This document shows positions 17,606 through 26,861 of a DNA stretch of 62,820 nucleotides, one piece after another. Every line of letters begins with the position of its first letter. Within the stretch, counting starts at the first letter, position 1. The notes under the pieces were generated by a model. That model was given only the letters and a program-made list of their open reading frames with translations. It was not told the origin of the DNA and searched no databases. The position numbers and the translations under genes are program-made. Location of the stretch: NCBI GenBank assembly GCA_038744685.1, contig JBCDMB010000019.1, positions 1 to 62,820 on the forward strand. Reading direction: 5' to 3'. Origin of the DNA: Verrucomicrobiota bacterium (GTDB taxonomy: Bacteria; Verrucomicrobiota; Verrucomicrobiia; Opitutales; Puniceicoccaceae).

Positions 17606-19552
17606 TTACTTCTCTTTCTTGTCTTCTTCTTCGACCACTTCGAAATCTGCGTCGACCACATCTTCCTTTCCGTCGGAGGAAGGTTGACCTTCAGGTGTCG
17701 GTTGACCCTCTGGCGGAGGCGCTCCCTCCGCGCCTGCTGCCTGGCTGTAGATATCCTGTCCGACCTGAGCAAGAATACCGGTAATTTTCTCCTTAGCTGA
17801 TCCTAGCTCCTCTACGGAAGCGGCTTGGTTTTCGAGCACCTTCCGGCCTTCTGCAACAGCGAGTTCAATTGCACTCTTTTTGTCTTCCGGGAGCTTGTCT
17901 CCCAGCTCGGATACCTGCTTTTCGGCCTGGTAGCAGAGGTTGTCCAGCTCATTGCGAGTCTCCACAGCCTCTTTCCGCTGCTTGTCTTCATCCGCATGAA
18001 GCTCAGCCTCCTTTTTGAGGCGTTCTATCTCGTCTTTGTCCAAGCCGGAGGATCCGGAGATTGTGATCTTTTGGTCTTTGCCGGTTCCCTGGTCTTTAGC
18101 AGTGACATGCAAAATTCCGTTCGCATCGATGTCGAAGATCACCTCAATCTGAGGAACTCCCCTAGGCGCTGTTGGGATACCTTCCAGTCGGAAATTTCCC
18201 AGCATCTTGTTGTCGTTTGCCATCGGGCGTTCTCCCTGCAGCACCTTAACATCCACAGCCGTCTGATTGTCGGCGTATGTCGAGAAAACCTGGCTCTTCT
18301 TGGTCGGAATGGTCGTATTCCGCTCGATCATTGCAGTAGAAACGCCGCCAGCTGTTTCGATTCCCAAGGTAAGCGGAGTCACGTCCAACAGAAGAACGTC
18401 CCGCATGTCTCCCTGAAGAACGGCTCCTTGGATAGCTGCGCCAATCGCAACTACTTCATCGGGATTGACCCCCTTATGAGGTTCCTTCCCTGCAAGTTCC
18501 CGAGCGATCTCGATCACCTTAGGGTTACGAGTCATTCCACCCACCAAAACGAGGTCATTGACTTCGGAAGAACTCAAGCCCGCATCCTTCATGCACGACT
18601 CAAAAGGACCCTTGATTCTCTGAAACAAAGAATCCGTAATCTGCTCCAGCTTGGAGCGACTGAGAGTAACATTCAAATGCTTCGGACCCGAAGCGTCTGC
18701 AGTGATAAAAGGTAGGTTGATGTCGGTCGATTGCGTTGAGGAGAGGGCGATTTTCGCCTTTTCAGCCTCTTCCTTCAGACGCTGCTTGGCCATTGGATCG
18801 CCAAGGAGGTCGATACCGTTTTCCTTTTTAAACTCGTCAGCCAACCACTCGATTAACGCAGTGTCCCAGTTGTCACCACCAAGATGAGTGTCGCCGTTTG
18901 TGGCCTTTACCTCGAAGACGCCGTCACCAATCTCAAGGGCAGAGACATCAAACGTTCCACCTCCGAGGTCAAAAACAGAGATCGTGTGGTCATTCTTTTT
19001 ATCGAGCCCGTAGGCAAGCGAGGCTGCCGTCGGCTCGTTGATGATCCGCTCAACCTCAAGGCCAGCAATCGTACCTGCGTCTTTGGTAGCCTGCCGCTGG
19101 GCATCGTTGAAGTAAGCTGGGACAGTCACAACTGCCTTTGTGACAGTCTCCCCGAGGTAAGCTTCTGCATCTGCCTTCAGCTTCGCCAGGATCATCGCGG
19201 AGATCTGCTCCGGGGAGAAATCCTCTTCCTTGTCCCCTACCTTGCAGCGGATGTAGGCATCGCCATTCTTTCCCTCGACCACTGTGTAAGGGAGGCTTTT
19301 CGACTCTTCCTCGACCTCAGTAAACTTTCGCCCAATAAGTCTTTTAGCGGAGAAAATGGTGTTTTGGGGATTGGTGATTGCCTGTCTTTTCGCTGCCTGA
19401 CCCACCAAACGTTCGCCTGTCTTGGAGAAAGCCACTACCGATGGTGTAGTGCGGGCACCCTCAGCGTTTTCAATCACTTTGGGCTCGCCGCCTTCCATGA
19501 TCGCTACGCAGGAATTGGTGGTTCCCAAGTCAATACCGATAATTTTGCTCAT
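17606..19552 (-). CDS. dnaK: Hsp70 chaperone DnaK
   Basis: A 648-residue Hsp70. The ATPase domain opens with [19 protein letters not shown] and contains [12 protein letters not shown]. The linker and substrate-binding domain follow ([15 protein letters not shown], then a beta-sandwich and helical lid). The C-terminal tail is Gly/Pro/Glu-rich and ends in acidic [11 protein letters not shown], like other DnaK tails. dnaJ and grpE are not adjacent; groES-groEL follow instead on the same strand. Upstream there are two interleaved inverted repeats (19684-19729) that may be control sites. Confidence 0.97.
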   Translation of the reverse strand: MSKIIGIDLGTTNSCVAIMEGGEPKVIENAEGARTTPSVVAFSKTGERLVGQAAKRQAITNPQNTIFSAKRLIGRKFTEVEEESKSLPYTVVEGKNGDAYIRCKVGDKEEDFSPEQISAMILAKLKADAEAYLGETVTKAVVTVPAYFNDAQRQATKDAGTIAGLEVERIINEPTAASLAYGLDKKNDHTISVFDLGGGTFDVSALEIGDGVFEVKATNGDTHLGGDNWDTALIEWLADEFKKENGIDLLGDPMAKQRLKEEAEKAKIALSSTQSTDINLPFITADASGPKHLNVTLSRSKLEQITDSLFQRIKGPFESCMKDAGLSSSEVNDLVLVGGMTRNPKVIEIARELAGKEPHKGVNPDEVVAIGAAIQGAVLQGDMRDVLLLDVTPLTLGIETAGGVSTAMIERNTTIPTKKSQVFSTYADNQTAVDVKVLQGERPMANDNKMLGNFRLEGIPTAPRGVPQIEVIFDIDANGILHVTAKDQGTGKDQKITISGSSGLDKDEIERLKKEAELHADEDKQRKEAVETRNELDNLCYQAEKQVSELGDKLPEDKKSAIELAVAEGRKVLENQAASVEELGSAKEKITGILAQVGQDIYSQAAGAEGAPPPEGQPTPEGQPSSDGKEDVVDADFEVVEEEDKKEK

Positions 19553-19683
19553 GCACCCAGGTTTGCTAGAATGGTGCCAACCGAAAAGATTTATCTTAAG
19601 TTACTTTCTTTCAATAGCTTACAGTATATTTCAATGAATCTTTCAGCCCTTTAAGGCCGGATTTAGAGTCACAATATCCCACC

Positions 19684-19729
19684 TGTGTCACACTTGAGTG
19701 GCAGTTGTGACACAAGTCTTAGTGCCACT
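19684..19729. promoter_or_regulatory. Interleaved inverted repeats upstream of dnaK
   Basis: Arm A TGTGTCACA (19684-19692) is the exact reverse complement of A' TGTGACACA (19706-19714). Arm B AGTGGCA (19697-19703) reads as the reverse complement of B' TGCCACT (19723-19729), and B' lies within the palindrome AGTGCCACT (19721-19729). The order A-B-A'-B' allows either two overlapping protein sites or a pseudoknot in RNA. The element is about 130 bases before the dnaK start and about 90 bases past the stop of the upstream paralogue gene. Its function is inferred only from position. Confidence 0.45.
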
Positions 19730-19821
19730 AGGCAATCTTGATTCGCCTTTCCCCGCTAAGACTTGCGACTGAGTTCATTCGAATCAGCGCATTCCCGGTC
19801 AAAAACTTCTGCAGGCGGGTA

Positions 19822-21204
19822 TTACTGCATGGCCTCGGAATCAATTGCTCCCAAGCCCTTCAGAATCCGATACTCTCCGTTGAAATAATCCACGAAATCG
19901 TCGGCGGCTCTGTCTTCGTCTCTCGTCCAATCTTCGTCTGCACCTTTAAATACAATGGCGTTCAAGACCGGACGCTCATCAGAGTTTTGGTCATATTCGA
20001 GACGCAATAGAGTCTCGAACACCTGATCAATTTCCCTCTCGGAATATTCAGAAAATACATGATAGTCGATCCGTCGTATCAGGGGAACGAAGTCATCGTC
20101 ATCTTTCTCAAGCTGTTCCTCAATGTCTTTCCTCAGTTGGTCACTTTCCCCCCAGGTGTAAATGCGTGGCGGTAAACCGTTTACTCGGCGCTGTTCCGTC
20201 TCGTTCCTTTTGAAATCATCGATTTTTCGCTGAATTTTCGGCTCATATGGATTTCGTTTTGCGGTGTATTCAGCCTCTGAGTCAAAACCCGCTCTTTTCA
20301 GCGCATTCCTGAACTGTTCCTCTGTATTTTCGAGGTCCTCCGGGCTACGGTAGGTTGATTTTTCCATCCCCGGTAAGTTGTCGGTGAATAGGTACACCGC
20401 ATCAGGTCTCTGTTCTAGAATACCCATTACCGCCAGATAGACATCGTTTTGTGTCATCCACGGTGTCTCTACAAGATTCTGCCCAAATTCTGAGTTCCAT
20501 GATTTCGGGATGAAGTTTTTGTTTCGCACTCCGATTTGGTTCGGTCCGCTATTTACGCCCTTTAGCCACCTGGCGGAGGACTCCTTGTTGGATGTGCTAG
20601 CTGCGACCAAAGAGGGCCTCCAAAGTTCAAGTTGTCCTCTTTGGAACAACATGATGTTGAAAAGCACCCCCGAGGGCAGATCCTCAATCAAGTTGGTGAG
20701 ATCCTCTTTAATCACGTTGTAGGTTAGGAGCCCACCTTTGGAATCTTGCATCAGGTTCCGATAGACATCGATTACGAAGAGAAATTTCTCTCCCTTTGCC
20801 CGAATGTCGAAGAGACTGACAGACACCTCACCAAGGCCTAAACCACCCCCCATATCCCCGAGCCGTTCATCGCCAAACCGGCCGATTCCTCTGTTGGTGC
20901 TGATGTCCGGGACCTGAATGTCAACGTCGGGAACATCCATTTGGCTGATCTGACGTACCTGAAGTCTCTGCTTGGGTCGCTCAGACTGTTTCTGCTTTTC
21001 CTGCATACGAACCTTGAACTCCAGTTGGACCCTTTCGATTTTTTCTACTGGAGGTGGCTCGTCAAAAGATGGGTCATCCGGCAAAATCGCTTCGTAGACA
21101 GTCATCCCGCCGAAGATAAGAAGCGCAACCAAGTGGACCGCCAGAATTCCTGCCATAATCGACCAAAGGGCTTTGTTCGGACGTTTTTTCTTGGGGTGGT
21201 ACAT
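19822..21204 (-). CDS. TonB-like/vWA-like membrane-anchored protein, paralogue 2
   Basis: A 460-residue protein of unknown function and second copy of a tandem pair. The order of parts is: basic cytoplasmic start MYHPKKKRPNK; one transmembrane helix (about 12-33); a Pro-containing acidic stretch (DEPPPVEKIE); a Gln/Lys-rich helix (FKVRMQEKQKQSERPKQ) like the periplasmic part of TonB/TolA; a Gly-rich linker (GGGLGLG); then an alpha/beta domain starting KFLFVIDVYRNLM that resembles a von Willebrand A domain. The metal-site DxSxS is absent (DVYRN). The C-terminus has long charged helices and ends ILKGLGAIDSEAMQ. It is probably anchored in the inner membrane and faces the periplasm. No ExbB/ExbD genes are in the window. 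Confidence 0.7.
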   Translation of the reverse strand: MYHPKKKRPNKALWSIMAGILAVHLVALLIFGGMTVYEAILPDDPSFDEPPPVEKIERVQLEFKVRMQEKQKQSERPKQRLQVRQISQMDVPDVDIQVPDISTNRGIGRFGDERLGDMGGGLGLGEVSVSLFDIRAKGEKFLFVIDVYRNLMQDSKGGLLTYNVIKEDLTNLIEDLPSGVLFNIMLFQRGQLELWRPSLVAASTSNKESSARWLKGVNSGPNQIGVRNKNFIPKSWNSEFGQNLVETPWMTQNDVYLAVMGILEQRPDAVYLFTDNLPGMEKSTYRSPEDLENTEEQFRNALKRAGFDSEAEYTAKRNPYEPKIQRKIDDFKRNETEQRRVNGLPPRIYTWGESDQLRKDIEEQLEKDDDDFVPLIRRIDYHVFSEYSEREIDQVFETLLRLEYDQNSDERPVLNAIVFKGADEDWTRDEDRAADDFVDYFNGEYRILKGLGAIDSEAMQ

Positions 21205-21395
21205 CGTCTAGCGTCTCACATTTCGATAGCGAGAAAACGGGTTTAATCAAGCTTCAGTTCGACCCAACAAGTCTATCTTAAGACAGATATCCTCTGAATC
21301 AAAGCCCAATCCCAAAGGCCTCGCGAGAGCCATTTGGAAAACTCCCAGCGGACTACTAAACCAATGAGCGGAGTGGGACGAACGGGCCCCTTATT

Positions 21396-22793
21396 TTACC
21401 GGACCGCGTCGGAGTCGATTGCTCCCAAACCCTTTAGGATTCGATAATTCCCGCCAAAAGTATCCACAAAGTCATCGATCACGTTTTCTTCCTCTTTCGT
21501 CACCTCTTCGTCCTTACCACGGAAAATGATCGCGTTGAACTGGGGTCTCTCGTCTCCTGACTGGTCGAATTGGAGTCGCTGGTTCTGCTCTATCCAGTCT
21601 TCAATCTCTCTTGCAGGGATCGGCTGATACTCTTGCAGACCGCGGACGTGTGGCACATATCCCTCCAATTCATCTTCGACCTCTTCCTCCATCTGTCGCC
21701 GAAGCTGAAAAAGCTCTGACATTGAATACACACGCGGAGGCACTCCCTTTCTCGCCCTTTGCTGGTTTTCCCTCTGCTGGAAAGCTCTAACCTTCTCATC
21801 TCTTTTCCCGATCACTACACTTCGAGCCCGTTGGTATTCTTCGATACTCTCCAAATCAGTAGCATCTTCGATGCGATCCAAGTATTCTTCCCGGGCCTTT
21901 TTCAAACCCTCGGAATCATGGGTGATTCGTTCCTCGACATTCTCAAAATCGGTAAGATGGTCAGAAAGATAAAAGATAGCATCCGGCTTCTGCTCAAATC
22001 CAGCAACTGCGCTCAGGAGCCAGACATTTCGCAACCCCGCACTCTGGTTCGTGCGGGATAGGAGACGCTGCGCAACAGGCTGTTGAAACGCCTGCGGCCG
22101 GAAGTTCGAGCGCCGGATTCCAGTGCTGTTAGCGTTTAGATTTACCGGTGCCAGCCAGTTTGCGAAAAGTTTCTTATTTTCTGCGCTAGCGGGAACGAGG
22201 TTGGGTCGGAACGTCTCCATGCGTTCTCGGTCGAATAAAATCATGTTGAACAAGACTCCAGACGGTAGTTCGTTTACGAGTCTGGTGATGTCCTCCTTGA
22301 TTACGTTGTAGGTGGGAATACCGCCTTTAGCGTCCTGGAGAAGCTCTGAACGCACGTCCACCACGAAGAGGAACTTTTCGCCCTTTGCCCGAATATCAAA
22401 AAGATCCACAGAAACGTCTCCCAGTCCAAGACCACCCCCCATTCCTCCAAAGTTTCCGTCTCCAAACCGTCCAATGCCTCGGCCATTGTTGATGTCCGGG
22501 ACTTGAATGTCCACGTCCGGAACTTCCATCTGGCTTATTTGCTGAACTTGTAGCTTCTGCTTGGGTCTTTGAGACTGCTTCTGCTTTTCCTGCATACGCA
22601 CCTTGAACTCAAGCTGCACACGCTCGATCTTCTCTAACGGAGGTGGATCGTCAAAAGAAGCGTCATCCGGCATGAAAGCATCGTAAACCGTAAAACCCCC
22701 AAAGATAAGAAGGGCGACAATATGAATTGCCAAAATCCCAGACATGATGGACCAAAGGATTTTGTTGGGAGACTTTTTCTTGGGGTGGTACAT
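21396..22793 (-). CDS. TonB-like/vWA-like membrane-anchored protein, paralogue 1
   Basis: A 465-residue protein and first copy of the tandem pair, closely similar to the next gene along its whole length. It has the same start MYHPKKKSPNK, the same single membrane helix, the same Gln/Lys-rich TonB-like helix, the Gly-rich GGMGGGLGLG linker, the alpha/beta domain opening KFLFVVDVRSELL, and the same end ILKGLGAIDSDAVR. The middle of the C-terminal half, including the coiled-coil-like region (REEYLDRIEDATDL...), has diverged most. ATG 22793 is chosen over an ATG at 22835 because the duplicate begins at the same residue. The vWA metal-site motif is degenerate here too (DVRSE). Function unknown. 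Confidence 0.7.
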   Translation of the reverse strand: MYHPKKKSPNKILWSIMSGILAIHIVALLIFGGFTVYDAFMPDDASFDDPPPLEKIERVQLEFKVRMQEKQKQSQRPKQKLQVQQISQMEVPDVDIQVPDINNGRGIGRFGDGNFGGMGGGLGLGDVSVDLFDIRAKGEKFLFVVDVRSELLQDAKGGIPTYNVIKEDITRLVNELPSGVLFNMILFDRERMETFRPNLVPASAENKKLFANWLAPVNLNANSTGIRRSNFRPQAFQQPVAQRLLSRTNQSAGLRNVWLLSAVAGFEQKPDAIFYLSDHLTDFENVEERITHDSEGLKKAREEYLDRIEDATDLESIEEYQRARSVVIGKRDEKVRAFQQRENQQRARKGVPPRVYSMSELFQLRRQMEEEVEDELEGYVPHVRGLQEYQPIPAREIEDWIEQNQRLQFDQSGDERPQFNAIIFRGKDEEVTKEEENVIDDFVDTFGGNYRILKGLGAIDSDAVR

Positions 22794-22831
22794 ACTGGTT
22801 TTGTCCAGATAAGATGACCAAAAAAGCACTT

Positions 22832-23569
22832 TCAATCAAGTTTCTCTTCTGCAAGGAGATCGCTCACCAAATCCGGGATCCCTATCGCGGCCGTCTTCAG
22901 CACTTTCTCGAAACCCAGCGGTAAGACGTCTGCACTCTCCTTCGGGCTGATCCAGACTTTCCTCGCCGCAGATTCCGCAAAGTCTATCAAAGAGGCAGCA
23001 GGATAAACTAGCAAAGAAGTGCCAACGACCATCAATACGTCGGCACCCCGAACGATAGGTTCCGCTACTTCCATCGCCGGAACCGATTCCCCAAACCAAA
23101 CGACATGTGGACGAAGTTGAGAACCCTTGTCACAGACATCACCCAGCCTGATTTCTTTACCGTGAAGCCGATAGAGAAGTCGATCGTCAACGGTGCTTCG
23201 CGCCACATCCAACTCCCCGTGAAGATGTAGGACAGATGATGACCCTGCCCGTTCATGGAGATCATCAACATTTTGAGTGATGACCGACACTTCGTAACCT
23301 TCTTCCAAACGCGCAAGAGCCAGATGCCCGTCGTTTGGCTCAGCCCTCATTAATTGTCGCCTCCTCTCGTTGTAAAAACGCAGAACCGCCTCGGGATTCC
23401 GTTGCCATGCTTCGGGCGTGGCTACGTCTTCGACTTTATGACCTTCCCACAACCCATCCGAGTCACGAAACGTCTTGAGTCCGCTTTCGGCACTCATTCC
23501 AGCACCAGACAAGACAACGACTGACTTGCGATCATCCACTGTGGACACCATGAACCCTGCGGTAGACAT
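22832..23569 (-). CDS. Sir2-family NAD-dependent deacylase lacking zinc cysteines
   Basis: A 245-residue sirtuin. It has the NAD-binding GAGMSAESG (22-30), TQNVDDLHERAG (99-109), catalytic H117 in HLHGEL, LRPHVVWFGE (152-161) and VVGTSLLVYPA. Family members remove acyl groups from lysines or, in some branches, ADP-ribosylate. The usual four zinc-binding cysteines between the catalytic His and LRPHVVWFGE are missing; only C146 remains in that region. The short insert there suggests a zinc-free fold. It sits 38 bases upstream of the paralogue pair on the same strand, so could be co-transcribed with it. A second possible start is Met7 (23551). Confidence 0.85.
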   Translation of the reverse strand: MSTAGFMVSTVDDRKSVVVLSGAGMSAESGLKTFRDSDGLWEGHKVEDVATPEAWQRNPEAVLRFYNERRRQLMRAEPNDGHLALARLEEGYEVSVITQNVDDLHERAGSSSVLHLHGELDVARSTVDDRLLYRLHGKEIRLGDVCDKGSQLRPHVVWFGESVPAMEVAEPIVRGADVLMVVGTSLLVYPAASLIDFAESAARKVWISPKESADVLPLGFEKVLKTAAIGIPDLVSDLLAEEKLD

Positions 23570-23659
23570 GGCAAATCCATCTACAAACCGTGCACGCCTT
23601 TCTCAAAGTTCTCCGGAAAGGTCATTGCACTCGATTCCCACTGTCATTTGCTAGCCCTG

Positions 23660-24406
23660 ATGGAAGTGTCGTTTTGGCAGTGGGTAGCCATATGCGCTGC
23701 AGCCTTTGGGACGGGTATGGGGAAAGGTGGACTTCCTGGCTTGGGTAATTTTGCGATAGCCGTTTACGCATTTTCGTTCCCCGCGAAACTATCCGTCGGC
23801 ATCCTTCTGCCCGTTCTAATCGCAGCAGACCTAGTTGCCGTGATTGTTTATCGGCGTCACGCTGATTGGAGAATCATAGCGAAACTACTTCCCTGGACTT
23901 TGCTCGGTGTTTTCGTAGGTGCACTCGTCTTTCATCGGATCGACGACCGAACGGTCGAGATTCTCATCGGAGCTATTCTCCTGATCATGACCTTGCTCCA
24001 CTTCGTTCGTTCAGCACTGAACAAGGCAGCGCAAAGCATTCCGGAAGGACGCACGGCAGCTTCACTACAAATCAGCACTGGACTCATCGGAGGTTTTGCG
24101 ACGTTTCTTGCAAACGCTGCCGGGCCCGTCGCAGCTCTGTATCTAATTTTCCTACGTCTACCCAAAATGGTTTTCGTGGGAACGCTGGCATGGTTTTTCA
24201 TGATCGTAAATTGGGCAAAGCTCCCCGTGATGATCGGAATCGGAAACGTGACTGTTACGTCCCTACAGATCTCACTTCTTCCGATGGCTTTTGCGATGAT
24301 AGGGGTGCTTGCAGCCCGGGCGGTCATCGGCTTCATCCCACAGAGGCTATTCGAGCTGCTGATTTGGCTCTTGATAACGGCAGCGGCGTTACAACTTCTT
24401 TTCTAA
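23660..24406 (+). CDS. TauE/SafE-family membrane exporter
   Basis: A 248-residue polytopic membrane protein with seven or eight helices. It has the family pattern of two related halves, each opening with a Gly-rich helix (GTGMGKGGLPGLGNFAIAVY; STGLIGGFATFLANAAGPVAAL). TauE/SafE proteins move sulfite, sulfonates or related organic anions. ATG 23660 is preferred to the in-frame TTG at 23648. It is divergent from the sirtuin and lies just upstream of the SufU-ATPase group. The substrate is unknown; sulfur-compound export would fit the neighbouring SufU, but this is speculative. Confidence 0.83.
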   Translation: MEVSFWQWVAICAAAFGTGMGKGGLPGLGNFAIAVYAFSFPAKLSVGILLPVLIAADLVAVIVYRRHADWRIIAKLLPWTLLGVFVGALVFHRIDDRTVEILIGAILLIMTLLHFVRSALNKAAQSIPEGRTAASLQISTGLIGGFATFLANAAGPVAALYLIFLRLPKMVFVGTLAWFFMIVNWAKLPVMIGIGNVTVTSLQISLLPMAFAMIGVLAARAVIGFIPQRLFELLIWLLITAAALQLLF

Positions 24407-24432
24407 TACCGAATTCAGGACTCGGATGAGAG

Positions 24433-24921
24433 TTGCCCATTTCCTCCAATCGACAAATCTTCCAGCCAGTGCCTGAACAAGAACACAGCCGGGAAGAAGT
24501 CGATAAAATCTATCGGAGTAAACTTCTAGAGCTATTTCGCAGTCCTCTGGGTTGCGAAGTTCCCCCTGAATCCGCTTCAAAAGGATGGGCGAGGAATCGA
24601 ACTTGCGGCGATGAAGTCACCTTTTTTTCAGAGGTTTCGAATGGAGTTATTCTGGGAACCTGGCAGCGAACGGAGGGCTGTGCAATCGCGACTGCCACAG
24701 CATCGCTTTTGGTCAAGGAGTTGGCCGGGAAAAACATCCATTCTGCAAAATCTCTAATGCAAAAAATTCGCCACACTGTATACAATGGAGCCCCCCCCGA
24801 CGAAGAGGCTGAGTGGAAGGTACTCGCTGCAGTTCATTCTTTGCCCGCTCGACACGAATGCGTAGGAGTTGCGCTGGATGCGGCAGAAAAATCCCTTGAA
24901 ATTACAAAGGGCGAAAAATGA
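24433..24921 (+). CDS. SufU/NifU-like sulfur-transfer or Fe-S scaffold protein
   Basis: A protein of up to 162 residues with the SufU/IscU fold signature: Cys-Gly-Asp in RNRTCGDEVTF, the second Cys in TEGCAIATATASLL, and the third in RHECVGVALDA. These match the three Cys and one Asp of the active/zinc site in SufU. An extra Cys lies in SPLGCEVP. Starts are uncertain: TTG 24433 or GTG 24469, with no ATG. The stop overlaps the ATG of a metal-transporting ATPase (ATGA). No SufS or SufB/C/D gene is nearby, which is unusual for SufU and suggests a link with metal handling. Confidence 0.8.
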   Translation: MPISSNRQIFQPVPEQEHSREEVDKIYRSKLLELFRSPLGCEVPPESASKGWARNRTCGDEVTFFSEVSNGVILGTWQRTEGCAIATATASLLVKELAGKNIHSAKSLMQKIRHTVYNGAPPDEEAEWKVLAAVHSLPARHECVGVALDAAEKSLEITKGEK

Positions 24922-26861
24922 CCTCCGGCTGCTGCGCATGCGACCCTTCGGATAGCTTCGACGCGACCGAAGATCCCGGTTTTTGGATTCGATTCGGGAT
25001 CGCTGCAGTCCTCGCCGGGCAGGGGATGGTCTTCGGCCTCGCAATCAATCTTTACAGCCCATCGTTTGGATCTGCCACCTACTGGGTACTTCATGGTGCA
25101 CTGATGGCATCCGCGCTTGCAGCAATCGCTTTGCTCGGTCCAAAGTTGATTCAGGAAACGGTGAAGGCCCTACGGGAAACAAAAGTAACCGTTGAAGCTC
25201 TTTTTCTCCTTACTTGCGCAGGTGCGTTGGTCGGCTCGCTTCTAGCAACCTTCACCGGGGTTGGATCCGTCTATTACGAAGTGGTAGCAATCGTTCTCGC
25301 AATCTACTCCATAGGAAAACGGACGAGCGCGATCTCGAAAGAAAAAGTCCTCCAAGAGATCAAGACCTACCGAGAAACGTTTGATACTGCGAGACAGGTG
25401 TATCCAAACGGTGAAGAGAGGGTGTCCAGAGCTAGCTTGATAGAACCCGGCAGCAGGGTCCGCGTTGCACCAGGCGAAGCAGTTCCGGTCGATGGAACGC
25501 TAGTCGCCGGTGAGGGGTTCATCGAACAGTCTCAACTCACTGGTGAACCAGTGCCCACGAGTGTCCGTCTGGGAGGGAACGTGTTCGCAGGATCTTGGTC
25601 TGTAGATGGAACCCTTCTCATCGAAGTCACGAAGCGCTACGGAAACCGAAGAATCGATCAAATCCTTACCTGGGTTGAGGACGCCCGGGGGAAGCCCTCT
25701 GAACTACAAAGCTGGGCGGACAAAACGATTCGTTGGTTTTTACCGGTGGTAGCAGTGGTATCTTTCGGAACCTTCCTATTTTGGTTCTGGCAATCCGGGC
25801 TATGGAACGAAGCACTTTTCAACGCGATGGCCGTCCTGTTGGTCGCCTGTCCATGCGCACTCGGTCTGGCGACCCCAATCGCGGTTTGGAAAGGACTCTT
25901 CCGATTGACGGAGCGGGGGCTTCTCTGCCGGCATGGTGACGTCCTCGATACGCTCGCGAAAACACAGCGCATCTTTTTTGACAAAACCGGGACCCTCAGC
26001 TCTGCCAGTCTAACCATTGTGTCTTTTGAAGAAACGCCTGAGAACCCGGTTTCAAAGGAAAAGTTGCAGGAATGGATTGCCGCTGCAGAGACTGGGCAGG
26101 AGCATCCCGTAGCCAAGGCGCTCTCGAAGCTCTTTGAAGATCCTAAGTCTCAAGTTACCCAAAGAACCATTCTTCCAGGCCGCGGACTCGAGTCAGTCGT
26201 GCAGGAAAATGATCTGGAGTATCACCTTCTGATCAGTCCGGCGGCGGCTGATCCTCGTGAAAGCAAAAGTAGAGATGGAAAGGTAATCCACGTTCTGGTC
26301 GATGGTATCCTCTCCGCGAAGATTCAGGTTGAAGAAAGCCTCCGCGACGAGACCTCTTCTGCGCTCGCAATGATCAAAAACAAAGACATCGCGGTTGAGA
26401 TTCTCTCCGGCGACCCGGACCCTGCGTGGACAAAAATCGAAGGGACCGAAGTAGTCGGCTCATTGTCAGCAGAGGAAAAAAAGAAGAGAGTAGAGGCGTC
26501 CAGAGAGTCCGGCGAACGGCCCGTCTTTGTTGGCGATGGAATAAACGACACGCCCGCAATGGCCGCTGCTTCAACCTCTATCGCTATCAACGAGGGAGCT
26601 TCTCTAGCACGCGGAACCTCCGACGCAGTCTTACTTGGAAACAACCTGAACCGTATTTCAGAAGGAATTGATCTATCCCGGAAAATTCACCGTGGAGTCC
26701 ACAGCAACATTCGCTTTGCGATCATCTACAACGCAATCGGTATCCTGCTTGCTGCAACCGGTATCCTCCACCCGGTCGCGGCCGCCCTCCTCATGCTCGC
26801 TTCCAGCGCAACTGTCTCCATACGGGCACTACTGAGCGCGGAACCTAGGGAAAATTCGTGA
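24918..26861 (+). CDS. P1B-type (CPC) heavy-metal translocating ATPase
   Basis: A 647-residue cation pump. It has the actuator TGEP (208-211), ion-path CPC (311-313, LLVACPCALGLATP), phosphorylation D355 in DKTGT, the HP motif GQEHPVAKAL typical of P1B pumps, and GDGIND. The CPC motif indicates Cu+ or a related soft metal. There is no N-terminal HMA domain; instead the protein starts MTSGCCACDPS, a Cys cluster that could bind metal. It sits in an overlapping run with the SufU-like gene (ATGA) and the glycosyltransferase (GTGA). Export to the periplasm is the usual role; delivery to cuproenzymes such as oxidases is also possible. Confidence 0.9.
   Translation: MTSGCCACDPSDSFDATEDPGFWIRFGIAAVLAGQGMVFGLAINLYSPSFGSATYWVLHGALMASALAAIALLGPKLIQETVKALRETKVTVEALFLLTCAGALVGSLLATFTGVGSVYYEVVAIVLAIYSIGKRTSAISKEKVLQEIKTYRETFDTARQVYPNGEERVSRASLIEPGSRVRVAPGEAVPVDGTLVAGEGFIEQSQLTGEPVPTSVRLGGNVFAGSWSVDGTLLIEVTKRYGNRRIDQILTWVEDARGKPSELQSWADKTIRWFLPVVAVVSFGTFLFWFWQSGLWNEALFNAMAVLLVACPCALGLATPIAVWKGLFRLTERGLLCRHGDVLDTLAKTQRIFFDKTGTLSSASLTIVSFEETPENPVSKEKLQEWIAAAETGQEHPVAKALSKLFEDPKSQVTQRTILPGRGLESVVQENDLEYHLLISPAAADPRESKSRDGKVIHVLVDGILSAKIQVEESLRDETSSALAMIKNKDIAVEILSGDPDPAWTKIEGTEVVGSLSAEEKKKRVEASRESGERPVFVGDGINDTPAMAAASTSIAINEGASLARGTSDAVLLGNNLNRISEGIDLSRKIHRGVHSNIRFAIIYNAIGILLAATGILHPVAAALLMLASSATVSIRALLSAEPRENS

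Noticed and set aside
17825-18715. Long open frame on the plus strand opposite dnaK (296 codons)
   Set aside because: It is the antisense shadow of a highly conserved gene; its product has no recognisable domain and no ribosome site.
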